DNA of 64,000 nt from an uncultured Eubacteriales bacterium (GCA_934456365.1 CAKSHC010000001.1:1-64000), one strand, 5' to 3'; shown: positions 23,788-32,685, counted from the stretch's first letter. Notes: a model not told the origin generated them from the sequence alone. Translations and numbers: made by a program.

Positions 23788-24649
23788 GCCATTGACTCTG
23801 AACGACCGCGACCGGCTGGCGCCCTATCTGGCGGCGCGCCATAGCCGCAGCTGCGAAACCACCTTTGCCAATCTTTTTATCTGGCGCACCCATACCGACA
23901 CGGCCATCGCCTTTGCCGAGGGTTTTCTGCTGATCCGGATCCGCGAGGCAGGCGAAACGCGCTACCTCTTCCCGCTGGGCGAAGGGGATCCGCGCTGGGC
24001 TATTGCGCGTTTGGAGGAAGAGGAGGAGCCGCTTTGCTTCTGCTGGCTGGAGGAGGGGGAGCGCGCCATTCTCGAGCGGGAATATCCGGGGCGTTTTGCT
24101 CTGGAAGAGAATGAAGCAAGCGCGGAATATCTTTATCTGCGTTCCGATCTGGCCACGCTTGCCGGGAAGAAATACCATGGCAAACGCAATCATGTGGCGC
24201 AGTTTCTGCGCCTGTGCGGCGGCGCAATCGATTATCGGCCTCTGGTTTCGGAGGATATTCCGGCCCTCAAGCAGCTCTATGAGGAGTGGAGCGCGCAGTC
24301 CGGGCAGGATCTGGCGGATGAGCGGCGCGCGGTTTTCGACGCGCTCGATCATTTCGACGAGCTGGGACTGCGGGGCGGCGTGATCCGGCGCGACGGCGCG
24401 GTGGAGGCATTCACGGCCGGTGTGCCGGTCGGAGAGGATACCTTCGATGTGATTGTGGAAAAAGGGGTGGATCCGCACAGCGGAGTTTACGCCGCCATCA
24501 ATCAGCTGTTTGTGCAAAATGCCCTTGACGGTTTTACTTATATCAACCGGGAGGACGACCTTGGCCTGGAAGGGCTGCGCGCGGCCAAGCTTTCCTATCA
24601 TCCCGCATTTCTTCTGAAAAAATGGACGGCGCGCGAGGTGCGCCCGTGA
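23774..24649 (+). CDS. DUF2156 protein (phosphatidylglycerol lysyltransferase-like fold)
   Basis: The product has 291 residues. It has the double GNAT-like fold of DUF2156, with the family marker GKKYHGKRNHVAQFLR (about residues 135-150) and the C-terminal YINREDDLGLEGLRAAKLSYHP. This domain is the catalytic part of MprF/FmhB-type aminoacyl transferases, but the soluble stand-alone form in Clostridia has no settled function. It overlaps tmk by 14 bases and the next gene as GTGA. Confidence 0.8.
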   Translation: MLRFEPLTLNDRDRLAPYLAARHSRSCETTFANLFIWRTHTDTAIAFAEGFLLIRIREAGETRYLFPLGEGDPRWAIARLEEEEEPLCFCWLEEGERAILEREYPGRFALEENEASAEYLYLRSDLATLAGKKYHGKRNHVAQFLRLCGGAIDYRPLVSEDIPALKQLYEEWSAQSGQDLADERRAVFDALDHFDELGLRGGVIRRDGAVEAFTAGVPVGEDTFDVIVEKGVDPHSGVYAAINQLFVQNALDGFTYINREDDLGLEGLRAAKLSYHPAFLLKKWTAREVRP

Positions 24650-25359
24650 GTATTCGCTTTTCGCTTGAATCGGACGAGCCGGCTCTTCGCGCCCTTTGGA
24701 AAAAAACCTTCGGCGACAGCGACGATTATCTGGATCTCGTGTTTTCCCGGATTCTTTCGCCGCAGCGCGCGCTGGTGGAGGAAGCGGACGGAGAGATTCG
24801 CGCGATGCTTTTCTTTCCGGCCTATTCGCTCAAGCTGGGAAACGAGCGGATCCGGGCGGGTTATCTTTGCGCGCTGGCGACCGAGGAGGCGTATCGCCGC
24901 CGCGGGATCATGAGCGCGCTTTTGCGCCGGGCGCTTTCGGAAATGCGAAGCGCGGGCGACGGCGGGGCTTTTCTGATTCCGGCTTCGATCGATTTGGCGC
25001 GTTATTATTCGCGATTTGGCTTTGAGTCGTTTTTCTGCCGGATCGGCGAATCCGGCGAGCCGGATGGGAAGGAAACCGACGACCGCGAGGCGGCTTATCT
25101 TGCCTACGAGGCTTCGCGCCGGGCGATGGAGAGCGCCGTGTGGGCCACCCGGGAGCAGTTTGACGCGGCCTGGGAGGAATGCCGGCTTTCCGGCGGTCGG
25201 GTTTACCGGCGCGGGGAGGTTTTTACCTGGCGGCGCGACGGCGAGCTTTTGGCGCGCCACGGCGGCCGTTTTTCCCGGGGAAAGGCCGAGGGGCTGCTTC
25301 TTTTATGGGATCGAGAAAAACCGGAGGGCTTCGGCCTTCTGGATCTGATGTTGGATTAG
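24646..25359 (+). CDS. GNAT N-acetyltransferase, Eis-like
   Basis: The product has 237 residues. An N-terminal GNAT domain carries the acetyl-CoA loop RRRGIMSALL (about residues 81-90), and a degenerate second half follows, as in Eis-type acetyltransferases. The GTG at 24646 forms a GTGA overlap with the DUF2156 gene and has GAGG upstream; an ATG eight codons earlier is possible. The substrate is unknown. It belongs to a run of tightly overlapping genes from tmk to the CPBP protease. Confidence 0.78.
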   Translation: MSIRFSLESDEPALRALWKKTFGDSDDYLDLVFSRILSPQRALVEEADGEIRAMLFFPAYSLKLGNERIRAGYLCALATEEAYRRRGIMSALLRRALSEMRSAGDGGAFLIPASIDLARYYSRFGFESFFCRIGESGEPDGKETDDREAAYLAYEASRRAMESAVWATREQFDAAWEECRLSGGRVYRRGEVFTWRRDGELLARHGGRFSRGKAEGLLLLWDREKPEGFGLLDLMLD

Positions 25360-25371
25360 GAGGACAGAAAA

Positions 25372-25905
25372 ATGGTTTATCTTTGCTTGGCGGAAGGCTT
25401 TGAAGAGGTCGAAGCGATCACGGTGGTGGATATTCTGCGCCGCGGCGAGGTGCCCGTGAAGACGGTTGGCGTGGGCGGCCTGGAGATCTGCGGCACCCAT
25501 GGGGTGTGCGTGCGGGCCGATCTGCCGATTGAAGAGGCAAACGAGCCGATGGAGATGCTGATTCTGCCCGGCGGTCAGCCGGGGACGGAGAATCTTTATC
25601 AGAGTGCGGCGGTGCGCGAGCGGATCGAGGCCTGTCTTGTGCAGGGCGGGCTGGTGGCCGCCATTTGCGCGGCGCCGACGGTGCCGGGGCGATTGGGCCT
25701 TTTGGGCGGCAAGCGCGCGGTGTGCTATCCCGGCTGCGAAGGCGGGCTTTGCGGTGCGGTGATCGGGGAAAAGGCGGTGGAAGAGGACGATCCCTTCCTC
25801 ACCTCCAAAGGCCCCGGCACGGCGCATGAATTCGGATTTGCGCTGCTGAAGCGTCTGCGCGGCGAGGCTGTGGCGCAGCGGGTGCGCGCAGAGATGCTGT
25901 TTTGA
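25372..25905 (+). CDS. DJ-1/PfpI-family protein
   Basis: The product has 177 residues. The nucleophile elbow AAICAAP places Cys99, and the conserved acid is in AEGFEEVEA (about residue 11-14). This matches the YajL/DJ-1 group, which includes glyoxalase, deglycase or chaperone activities of debated nature. AGGAGGACAG precedes the ATG. The stop overlaps the TTG start of the next gene. Confidence 0.87.
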   Translation: MVYLCLAEGFEEVEAITVVDILRRGEVPVKTVGVGGLEICGTHGVCVRADLPIEEANEPMEMLILPGGQPGTENLYQSAAVRERIEACLVQGGLVAAICAAPTVPGRLGLLGGKRAVCYPGCEGGLCGAVIGEKAVEEDDPFLTSKGPGTAHEFGFALLKRLRGEAVAQRVRAEMLF

Positions 25906-26465
25906 CCGATAAAGAGGCTTTGCGGCGCAGTCTGCCCGAGGCGTCCGTTCTTGATCTGAGCGAGGCGGCGCGCTCCCTTCCGCTTTATCGCGCCGCGCGG
26001 CGAGTGGCGCTTTACCGGGCGCTGCCGGACGAGCCCTGTTTGGATGGACTGCTTTCGGATGAAAAGGAATTTTATCTGCCCCGGTGCGAGGGGCGGGAGA
26101 TGAAATTTCTTCGTTTTGGCGGACGGCTGACGCCCGATCGATTCGGCATTTTGGCGCCGGACGGGGAAGAGCTTTCCGGCGAGCCGGATCTGATTTTTGT
26201 GCCGGGGATGGCCTTTACGGCGCTCGGGGTGCGTTTGGGCCGCGGCTGCGGATACTACGACCGGTTTCTTGCCGGAGTTTCCTGCCCGGCGGTGGGCGTG
26301 GTGTGCGCCCGGCGGGTGCTTCCCCGGCTGCCCGAGGAGGCGCACGACCGGCGGGTGGATTTTTTACTGACGGAAAGGGGGCTGACCGACTGTGCGCAGG
26401 CGCAACTTGCAAACGACGGCGGGGATTGTTTGCGTGGCGGTGTTTGTCCTGTTTTTGGGGTTTGA
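25902..26465 (+). CDS. 5-formyltetrahydrofolate cyclo-ligase
   Basis: The product has 187 residues. The C-terminal signature GMAFTALGVRLGRGCGYYDRF is the family active site, where ATP and folate bind. It converts 5-formyl-THF to 5,10-methenyl-THF. The N-terminal ATP-binding lysine/arginine segment appears short (residues 1-15). The start is a TTG overlapping the previous stop. The last 74 bases overlap the CPBP gene, so the final 24 residues are unusual. Confidence 0.82.
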   Translation: MTDKEALRRSLPEASVLDLSEAARSLPLYRAARRVALYRALPDEPCLDGLLSDEKEFYLPRCEGREMKFLRFGGRLTPDRFGILAPDGEELSGEPDLIFVPGMAFTALGVRLGRGCGYYDRFLAGVSCPAVGVVCARRVLPRLPEEAHDRRVDFLLTERGLTDCAQAQLANDGGDCLRGGVCPVFGV

Positions 26466-27270
26466 GCTGTTTGGGCGTTTGGTCAAAACAGATCCCTCCT
26501 CTTACTACTACATTGCGGCGCTTTTTTCCGGCGTGGTGCTGATCGGGGCTTCTCTTTTTCTCGGCAAGGCGTCCCGGCGGCGGGGCGGAGAGTTTTTCCG
26601 GCTGCGCACCTTTCGGCTGCGCTGGATCCCGGTCACGCTCTGCGCGACGGTGGCGGCCCTGACGGGCGCGGCGCTCATCAATCTGTTTTTCAGCAACATC
26701 GGCTTGCCCGAGTGGCTGCGCCCGGTGGTGAACAACCCGCTGTCGATCGGGACGACGGATCCGGTGGCGGCGCTTCTGGCGCTGGTTTTGGTGCCGGCGG
26801 TGTGCGAGGAGCTCTTTATCCGGGGGGCGCTTTTGAGCGTGTTTGAAGAGCGGGGCGTTTTCCGGAGCGTTCTGATCACGGCTTTTGTGTTTTCCTTTCT
26901 GCACGGGTCCGCTTCGAATCTGATCGCGACCTTCTTCGCTTCGCTGATTTATGGGTATCTTACGGTGGCCTGCGGGTCTGTGTATCCGGCGATGGTGGCG
27001 CATTTGCTCAATAATCTTCTTGCGGGCAGCCTGATGCTGTTTGGACAGAACTTTTTCAACATCGGCTACGACGGGTTTTTCCTAGCGGTGGCTTTTATTC
27101 TGTTTTTCGGGTCGGTGTGTTTGCTGAGCTGGCTTTTATACCGGATGCTTTCCAAAAAGGCGCCGACGGGCGAGAGCGCTGCGGAGCCGGAGGGGTTCCC
27201 TTGGTTTCTGGCGGCTTTGGGCGTTTTATGGGTTGCAAAGATCGTTTTGTCGGTTTATAATGGAATATAG
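26392..27270 (+). CDS. CPBP-family intramembrane metalloprotease
   Basis: The product has 292 residues with about eight membrane segments. The glutamate pair is E139-E140 in VCEELFIRG, and the two later motifs are FSFLHG and HLLNN, so all three catalytic motifs of the CPBP (Rce1-like) family are present. The GTG start at 26392 has GAAAGGGGG upstream and lies inside the cyclo-ligase gene. Bacterial relatives act in peptide maturation or immunity, or have no known role; no bacteriocin genes are beside it. Confidence 0.87.
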   Translation: MRRRNLQTTAGIVCVAVFVLFLGFELFGRLVKTDPSSYYYIAALFSGVVLIGASLFLGKASRRRGGEFFRLRTFRLRWIPVTLCATVAALTGAALINLFFSNIGLPEWLRPVVNNPLSIGTTDPVAALLALVLVPAVCEELFIRGALLSVFEERGVFRSVLITAFVFSFLHGSASNLIATFFASLIYGYLTVACGSVYPAMVAHLLNNLLAGSLMLFGQNFFNIGYDGFFLAVAFILFFGSVCLLSWLLYRMLSKKAPTGESAAEPEGFPWFLAALGVLWVAKIVLSVYNGI

Positions 27271-27306
27271 CGAAAGGCTCCGCGCCTTTCGGTGCGGAGC
27301 CTTTCG
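27271..27306. terminator. Convergent hairpin between the CPBP gene and a small membrane gene
   Basis: The arms CGAAAGGCTCCGC and GCGGAGCCTTTCG flank a ten-base loop. It lacks a clear T run, so its strength as a terminator is uncertain. Confidence 0.55.
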
Positions 27307-27315
27307 GGCGATGGA

Positions 27316-27414
27316 TCAGCCCTGGTTTTCGGCCAGCATCCAGACCAAAAACAGGATCAACAGGACGAGCAGCCAGTCACAATCGCCGAACAGTTCACGC
27401 AGACAGTTGCACAT
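27316..27414 (-). CDS. 32-residue Cys-containing membrane protein
   Basis: The product starts MCNCLRELFGDCDWLL and continues into a hydrophobic stretch (LVLLILFLVW) ending in AENQG, giving one membrane helix and three N-terminal Cys. A good ribosome-binding site (AGAGGTG, ending seven bases before the ATG) supports translation. On the minus strand CATACGAT (near 27450) resembles a sporulation sigma-E/K -10 element. It looks like one of the tiny membrane proteins of spore formers. Confidence 0.6.
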   Translation of the reverse strand: MCNCLRELFGDCDWLLVLLILFLVWMLAENQG

Positions 27415-27486
27415 AAGTTTCACCTCTTTCTCATCTTCTCTACATCGTATGCAAAGCGGGGAAAAGGGTGCTTGAGGAGGCTTGCC

Positions 27487-28509
27487 ATGAACGGAACTTT
27501 GAAAGCATTTCTGATTTTTCTTCTGATTCTCGCTCTTTTGGCGGGCGGGGCCTTTCTCTATTACCGGGCGGAGGTTTCCGGGCTTTTTCGCTCGAGCGAG
27601 CCGGTGGCGGTGCACATCGAAAAGGGAAGCAGCGCCGCTGCGGTGGCCGATAGTCTGAAAGAGGCCGGTGTGATCGGCAACACCTATGTGTTTCGCTTTT
27701 ATCTGCGCTCGCATCCGGCGTCTTTCCAGTACGGCACCTTTTCGCTCACGCCGCGCAGCGGGTACGACGCGGTGATCCGGGAGCTGGAGTCGGGAGCGGT
27801 GCAGCGGGACAGCGAAACGCTGACCGTGACCGAGGGGAGCTCGGTTCCGGAGATCGCGGATCAGCTGGTCAAATTGGGACTGGGCAGCCGCGAAGAGATT
27901 TTGGATGTGATGGAAAACGAGCCCTTTGCCTTTGATTTTCTGCCCGAAAAGGCCGAAGGTGCGCTTTATCGGCTGGAGGGCTATCTTTTCCCGGATACCT
28001 ACGAGATCTATCCGGACGCGACCCGCGAAAATATCGTGAGCGTGGTGGAGAAGATGCTCAAGAATTTCGAGGTCAAAACGGCCGAGCTGCGCCAGGAGGC
28101 CGCAAAGCAGGAGAAGGACTGGCGGGAGCTTGTGATTCTGGCTTCTATCGTGGAAAAGGAAGGGCAGAAGGCCGAAGAGCTGCCGGTGATTTCCGCGGTG
28201 TTCCAAAACCGACTCTCCGATGGGATGAAGCTTGAATCCTGCGCGACGGTGCAGTATGTCCTCCCCGAGCACAAAGAGGTGCTGAGTTATGAGGACATTG
28301 CGGTGGAAAGCCCCTACAACACCTATCTCTACGAAGGGCTGACGCCCGGGCCGATCGGAAATCCGGGGCTTCTGGCTCTGAAGGCGGCTTTGCAGCCGGC
28401 GGATTCGGAATATTATTTCTTCGTGGCGCGCGCGGACGGGAGCCATTATTTTGCCCGCACCTATGCCGAGCACGAGGCCAACATTCAGAAAAGCAACAGC
28501 GAAGGCTGA
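27487..28509 (+). CDS. mltG: Endolytic murein transglycosylase MltG
   Basis: The product has 340 residues. It has one N-terminal membrane segment (7-27), a LysM-like region and the YceG catalytic domain with Glu223 in ASIVEKEG. It cuts nascent glycan strands and sets glycan length. The start at 27487 follows GAGGAGG; the frame is open further upstream but crosses the small minus-strand gene. Length is typical. Confidence 0.93.
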   Translation: MNGTLKAFLIFLLILALLAGGAFLYYRAEVSGLFRSSEPVAVHIEKGSSAAAVADSLKEAGVIGNTYVFRFYLRSHPASFQYGTFSLTPRSGYDAVIRELESGAVQRDSETLTVTEGSSVPEIADQLVKLGLGSREEILDVMENEPFAFDFLPEKAEGALYRLEGYLFPDTYEIYPDATRENIVSVVEKMLKNFEVKTAELRQEAAKQEKDWRELVILASIVEKEGQKAEELPVISAVFQNRLSDGMKLESCATVQYVLPEHKEVLSYEDIAVESPYNTYLYEGLTPGPIGNPGLLALKAALQPADSEYYFFVARADGSHYFARTYAEHEANIQKSNSEG

Positions 28510-28510
28510 G

Positions 28511-28538
28511 AAAAAGCCCGTCGGCGACGGGCTTTTTT
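28511..28538 (+). terminator. Terminator after mltG
   Basis: AAAAAGCCCGTC and GACGGGCTTTTT pair around GGC. It ends 14 bases before the next start, so the U32 gene needs read-through or its own promoter. Confidence 0.85.
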
Positions 28539-28551
28539 CATGGGAGGAAGG

Positions 28552-29778
28552 ATGAATCGTCCGGAACTGCTGGCCCCGGCCGGCGATCTGAATAAGCTTT
28601 ATACCGCGATCGACTACGGCGCCGACGCGGTTTATACCGGCGGTGAGATGTTTTCCCTGCGCAGCGCCTGCGAAAACTTTTCGCCGGAGGCGATGCGGCG
28701 CGGCTGCGAATACGCCCACCGCAAGGGCAAGAAGGTGTATCTGGCGGTCAACTGCTTTCCGCGCTGCGATGAAATTCGCCGTCTGCCGGAATACATCGCC
28801 ACAATGGCCGACGCCGGGATCGACGCCTGCATCGTCAGCGATCTGGGGGCGTTTCAGGTGATCCGGGAAACCTGCCCGCAGCTTGCGCTGCATGTTTCCA
28901 CCCAGGCCAGCGTGTGCAACGACGCAGCGGCGCGGATGTGGTATGAGCTGGGCGCGCGGCGGATCGTTTTGTCGCGCGAGCTTTCTTTGCGGGAGATCGG
29001 CGAAATCCGCCGCAATATCCCGGAGGATCTGGAGCTGGAGGGCTTTGCGCACGGAGCGATGTGCGTGTCGCACTCGGGGCGCTGCCTGCTCAGCGATTAT
29101 TTTGCCGCGCGCGGCGCCAATCGGGGCAACTGCGCCCACACCTGCCGCTGGAAATACGCGCTGGTGGAGGAAAAACGACCGGGCGAATACTGGCCGATCG
29201 GAGAAACCGACACGGGAACCTTTATCCTCAATTCCCGGGATCTCAATATGATCCGGCATCTGCCGGAAATGCTTTATGCCGGCATCCATTCCTTCAAGAT
29301 CGAGGGCCGGGTGAAAAGCGATTATTATGTGGCGGCGATCACGGCGGCTTATCGCCGGGCGCTGGATACCTGCCTGGAAAGCCTGGACGACTACGCGCAA
29401 AGGGCGGACGAATTTTATGCCGACACCGAAAAGGTGAGCCACCGGGTGTATACGACGGGGTTCTATTTCGGCAACCCCGGTGCGGACGGACAGGAATACG
29501 GGTCGGCCTCTTATGTGCGCGACTGGGAGGTTTGCGCGCTGGTACGCGGCTACGACACCATGCGCTCTTTGACCGAGTGCGAGCAGCGCAACCGGTTCTT
29601 TGAAGGAGAAGAGCTGGAGGCGCTTTATCCCGGAGGCGAGCCTTTCGTTTTTCGGGTGGGCGCGATTTTCGACGAAACGGGCGCGCGCATTCCCGCGACC
29701 ACGCATGCTGCCATGAAATTTTATCTGGATATTCCGAAGGTGCTGCCGCCCGGCGCGTATTTGCGCCATCGCACCTGA
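28552..29778 (+). CDS. Peptidase U32-family protein (TrhP-like)
   Basis: The product has 408 residues. It contains the complete U32 signature EGFAHGAMCVSHSGRCLLS. Proteins of this group (TrhP/RlhA relatives) make 5-hydroxyuridine in tRNA or rRNA; older annotation called them collagenases. The Cys residues in GNCAHTCRW are probable iron-sulphur ligands. GGGAGGAAGG precedes the ATG. In Clostridia it often follows mltG or an O-methyltransferase, which fits here. Confidence 0.88.
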   Translation: MNRPELLAPAGDLNKLYTAIDYGADAVYTGGEMFSLRSACENFSPEAMRRGCEYAHRKGKKVYLAVNCFPRCDEIRRLPEYIATMADAGIDACIVSDLGAFQVIRETCPQLALHVSTQASVCNDAAARMWYELGARRIVLSRELSLREIGEIRRNIPEDLELEGFAHGAMCVSHSGRCLLSDYFAARGANRGNCAHTCRWKYALVEEKRPGEYWPIGETDTGTFILNSRDLNMIRHLPEMLYAGIHSFKIEGRVKSDYYVAAITAAYRRALDTCLESLDDYAQRADEFYADTEKVSHRVYTTGFYFGNPGADGQEYGSASYVRDWEVCALVRGYDTMRSLTECEQRNRFFEGEELEALYPGGEPFVFRVGAIFDETGARIPATTHAAMKFYLDIPKVLPPGAYLRHRT

Positions 29779-29780
29779 TC

Positions 29781-29808
29781 GATCCCGGGGATTTCCCCGG
29801 GATTTTCG
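29781..29808 (+). terminator. Terminator after the U32 gene
   Basis: ATCCCGGGG and CCCCGGGAT pair around ATTT, followed by TTTCGTTT. Confidence 0.75.
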
Positions 29809-29857
29809 TTTACTTGCCGCTCTTTCGGGCAAACTGAAAGAAAGGGAGGCAGGGACG

Positions 29858-31456
29858 ATGCAAAAGCGAATGGTGGCTTTTTTTGTGGCGATTGTGATGG
29901 GCTTCGGCGCTTTGGCCTGCCGCTATGCTTCGCTTTGCGGCGGAGCGGAGCAGAGCCGGTACGCGGGGGCTTTCGGCAGCCGCGAAATTTCGATTGAGAT
30001 TCAATCGGCTCGCGGCTCGATCCTGGATCGAAACGGCGAGTTTCTATGCGGCGGCGAGCCGGTGCTGGCGGCTTTGGTGGATCCGCTTTCGCTGAGCGAA
30101 GAAAGCGCCGACGCGCTGCGCCGGGCGGCGCTGGATCAAAGCGCCGTGGAGGAGGCCATCCGCGCCGGACGGCCTTTTTTGGCGTATGTTTCTCAGGAGG
30201 TGCGGGGCGAAGGTCTTTGGGCGCTGACGGCGCATCGCCGGTACGGCTCTTTGGCGCAGAATCTGATCGGCTATGTGGACGCCGACGGGCGGGGCGTGTG
30301 CGGGCTGGAGGCGGCGGCCGATTCCTATCTTTATGCCGATGGCTCATCCTACTGCGTTTCCATTCCGGTAGATGCGGCGCGCCGCACTCTCCCGGGCTTC
30401 GGGCTGACCTTCGAAGGGAGTCCGCTGGCGCCGCTTTATGGGGTGCAGATTTCCATCGATCGGGAGATACAGGCGCTTTGCGAATCGTTGGAGGGGATCG
30501 ATCGGGGTGCTGTGGCCGTGATGGATGTGCAGACAGGGGAGCTTGTGGCTCTTCTTTCCCGGCCGACGTATGATCCCTCCGATCTGGCGGCGGCGCTGCA
30601 GTCGGAAGACGCACTTTTATGCAAGCCCCTTGAGAGCTACAGCTGCGGCTCGGCCTTCAAAATTGTGGTTGCGGCGGCGGCATTGGAGATGGGGCTGGAT
30701 GGAGCGGACATCCCGCCCTGCACCGGCGGCTACGCGGCGGGCAATTTAACCATCGGCTGCGGCAAAAGCGAAGGCCACGGCGAGCAGACCATGGAGCAGG
30801 CCTTTTCCCACAGCTGCAACGCCTACTTCTGCGCGCTGGGTGAGCGAGTGGGTGGGGCGGCTTTGCTGGCCATGGCCAAAAAGCTGGGGTTTGGCGAGAG
30901 CCTGAATCTTGGACTTGGGGTGGAATGCCGCACCGGCGCGCTTCCGAGCGAGGAGGATCTATCCGCTCCGGCGGCTTTGGCTAACTTCTCCATCGGCCAG
31001 GGGGATCTGCAGGTCACGCCGCTCCAGCTTCTGCGCCTGAGCGCTCTGATCGCCAACGGCGGAGTGGATCGCCCGATGCGCCTTTGGGAGAAGGCGATTG
31101 AAAAGGACGGAAGCGGGAAAAGCCTTTGTGCGGTCGGGGAAGAGCGGCGTCTGCTTTCGGAGAAAACGGCGGCGCAGATCGGGGCCATGATGCGCCTTTC
31201 CACCATCGAGGGCACGGGGGTTCCTGCCGCGCCGATTTTTCGGGATGCCGCCGTGAAAACCTCTTCGGCGGAAACGGGGATCGTGGAAAACGGCGCAAAC
31301 GTTCTGCACACCTGGTGCGTGGGTTTTTATCCGGCGCAGAAGCCGCAGTTTGCCGCAGTGGTGCTGGTGGAAGGCGGCCGCAGCGGCTACTACAGCGCGG
31401 CTCCCGTTTTCGGCGCGCTCTGCGATGCGCTGGCCGGAGCCGGGAAGATTCGATAA
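29858..31456 (+). CDS. Class B penicillin-binding protein with an altered KTG motif
   Basis: The product has 532 residues. It has an N-terminal membrane segment (5-22), a short dimerisation region and a transpeptidase domain. The SxxK motif is SAFK at 265-268 and the SxN motif is SCN at 319-321. The third motif reads KTS at 467-469 instead of KTG. There are no PASTA domains. It cross-links peptidoglycan outside the membrane, in division or sporulation. AAAGGGAGG precedes the ATG. Confidence 0.87.
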   Translation: MQKRMVAFFVAIVMGFGALACRYASLCGGAEQSRYAGAFGSREISIEIQSARGSILDRNGEFLCGGEPVLAALVDPLSLSEESADALRRAALDQSAVEEAIRAGRPFLAYVSQEVRGEGLWALTAHRRYGSLAQNLIGYVDADGRGVCGLEAAADSYLYADGSSYCVSIPVDAARRTLPGFGLTFEGSPLAPLYGVQISIDREIQALCESLEGIDRGAVAVMDVQTGELVALLSRPTYDPSDLAAALQSEDALLCKPLESYSCGSAFKIVVAAAALEMGLDGADIPPCTGGYAAGNLTIGCGKSEGHGEQTMEQAFSHSCNAYFCALGERVGGAALLAMAKKLGFGESLNLGLGVECRTGALPSEEDLSAPAALANFSIGQGDLQVTPLQLLRLSALIANGGVDRPMRLWEKAIEKDGSGKSLCAVGEERRLLSEKTAAQIGAMMRLSTIEGTGVPAAPIFRDAAVKTSSAETGIVENGANVLHTWCVGFYPAQKPQFAAVVLVEGGRSGYYSAAPVFGALCDALAGAGKIR

Positions 31457-31461
31457 GGGGA

Positions 31462-31490
31462 TTGCGAAGGGATGGAAAGGATGGTATAAT
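31462..31490 (+). promoter_or_regulatory. Promoter of the tcdA-cyclophilin unit
   Basis: TTGCGA (31462-31467) and TATAAT (31485-31490) are 17 bases apart, 28 bases before the tcdA start. Confidence 0.7.
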
Positions 31491-31517
31491 AGGGCGAAAA
31501 TCGGAAAGGCGGATGGT

Positions 31518-32210
31518 ATGGACGCAATGTTTGAGCGAACGGCCCGCGTGCTGCCGCGTCAGGCGCTGGAACGCCTGATGGGAGCGCATGTGGCTGTGTT
31601 TGGCCTGGGCGGCGTGGGCGGCCCCCTATGCGAGGCTTTGGCCCGCAGCGGCGTGGGGCGGCTGACGATCGTGGACGCCGACACGGTGGAGCCGACCAAC
31701 CTGAATCGGCAGATCGTGGCCTTGCGCAGCACGATCGGGAAACCGAAAACCGAGGTGATGCGCGCGCGGATCGCCGACATCAACCCGGCTTGCGGGGTGG
31801 AGACGCGCACCGTTTTCTTTTTGCCGGAAAACGCCGATTCCTTTGACTTTTCCGCCTTTGATTACGTGGCCGACGCGGTGGATACCGTGGCGGCCAAGAT
31901 TGAGATCGTTTCCCGGGCCAAGACGGCCGGGGTGCCGGTCATCAGCGCGATGGGAGCCGGAAATAAGCTGGATCCGACGGCTTTCCGGGTGGCCGAACTG
32001 GAGAAAACGCGCGTTTGCCCGCTTTGCCGGGTGATGCGCCGCGAGCTGCGGCTGCGCGGAATATCCGGGGTGCGTGTGGTTTATTCCGAAGAGGAGCCGG
32101 TGCGCGCCGGCGGGCGCACGCCGGGCAGCGTGGCGTTTGTGCCGCCCGTGGTGGGGTATATTATGGCCGGGGAAATCGTCCGCGGCTTATGCAAAGGAGA
32201 AACAGAATGA
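31518..32210 (+). CDS. tcdA: ThiF/E1-like tRNA threonylcarbamoyladenosine dehydratase
   Basis: The product has 230 residues. It has the adenylation fold with the nucleotide loop GLGGVGG, the DADTVEPTNLNRQ motif and CPLCRVMRREL near the end. TcdA/CsdL cyclises t6A37 in tRNA to ct6A. The start at 31518 follows AAAGGCGG; the frame is open further upstream inside the PBP gene but without a ribosome-binding site. Its stop overlaps the cyclophilin start as ATGA. Confidence 0.86.
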   Translation: MDAMFERTARVLPRQALERLMGAHVAVFGLGGVGGPLCEALARSGVGRLTIVDADTVEPTNLNRQIVALRSTIGKPKTEVMRARIADINPACGVETRTVFFLPENADSFDFSAFDYVADAVDTVAAKIEIVSRAKTAGVPVISAMGAGNKLDPTAFRVAELEKTRVCPLCRVMRRELRLRGISGVRVVYSEEEPVRAGGRTPGSVAFVPPVVGYIMAGEIVRGLCKGETE

Positions 32211-32677
32211 TTCGAATGGAAATGCAGGACGGCGGCGTGGTGAAAATCGAGCTGGATCCCAAAGCGGCGCCGATCACTGCGGCAAACTTTGAGAAGCTGG
32301 TGAAGGAAGGCTTTTACGATGGGCTGACCTTTCACCGGATCATTCCCGGCTTTATGGTGCAGGGCGGCGACCCGCTGGGCACCGGCATGGGCGGCAGCAG
32401 CGAAACCATCCGGGGCGAATTTGCGGCAAACGGGGTGAAAAACCCCATTTCCCACAAGCGCGGGGTGATCTCCATGGCGCGCTCTTCCTACCCCAACAGC
32501 GCCTCGTCGCAGTTTTTCATCATGCACGACGACGGGGAATTTCTCGACGGGAACTACGCGGCCTTCGGCCGGGTGGTGGACGGCATGGATGTGATCGACC
32601 GGATCGCCGCGACCCCGACCGGGGTAAACGATCGGCCGAAAACGCCGGTTGTGATCGCGCGGATGACGGTGGAATAA
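32207..32677 (+). CDS. Cyclophilin-type peptidyl-prolyl isomerase
   Basis: The product has 156 residues. The cyclophilin core is FHRIIPGFMVQGGDPLGTGMGG, with NSASSQFFIM and AFGRVVDGMDVID. There is no signal peptide, so it is cytoplasmic. It accelerates cis-trans isomerisation before proline. AAAGGAGA precedes the ATG, which overlaps tcdA by four bases. Confidence 0.93.
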   Translation: MIRMEMQDGGVVKIELDPKAAPITAANFEKLVKEGFYDGLTFHRIIPGFMVQGGDPLGTGMGGSSETIRGEFAANGVKNPISHKRGVISMARSSYPNSASSQFFIMHDDGEFLDGNYAAFGRVVDGMDVIDRIAATPTGVNDRPKTPVVIARMTVE

Positions 32678-32685
32678 GAAAACAG

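Noticed and set aside
27316..29832. Minus-strand open frame of 838 codons across mltG and the U32 gene
   Set aside because: It crosses two well-identified plus-strand genes. Only the first-listed 99 bases (27316-27414), read as a separate short gene, are supported.
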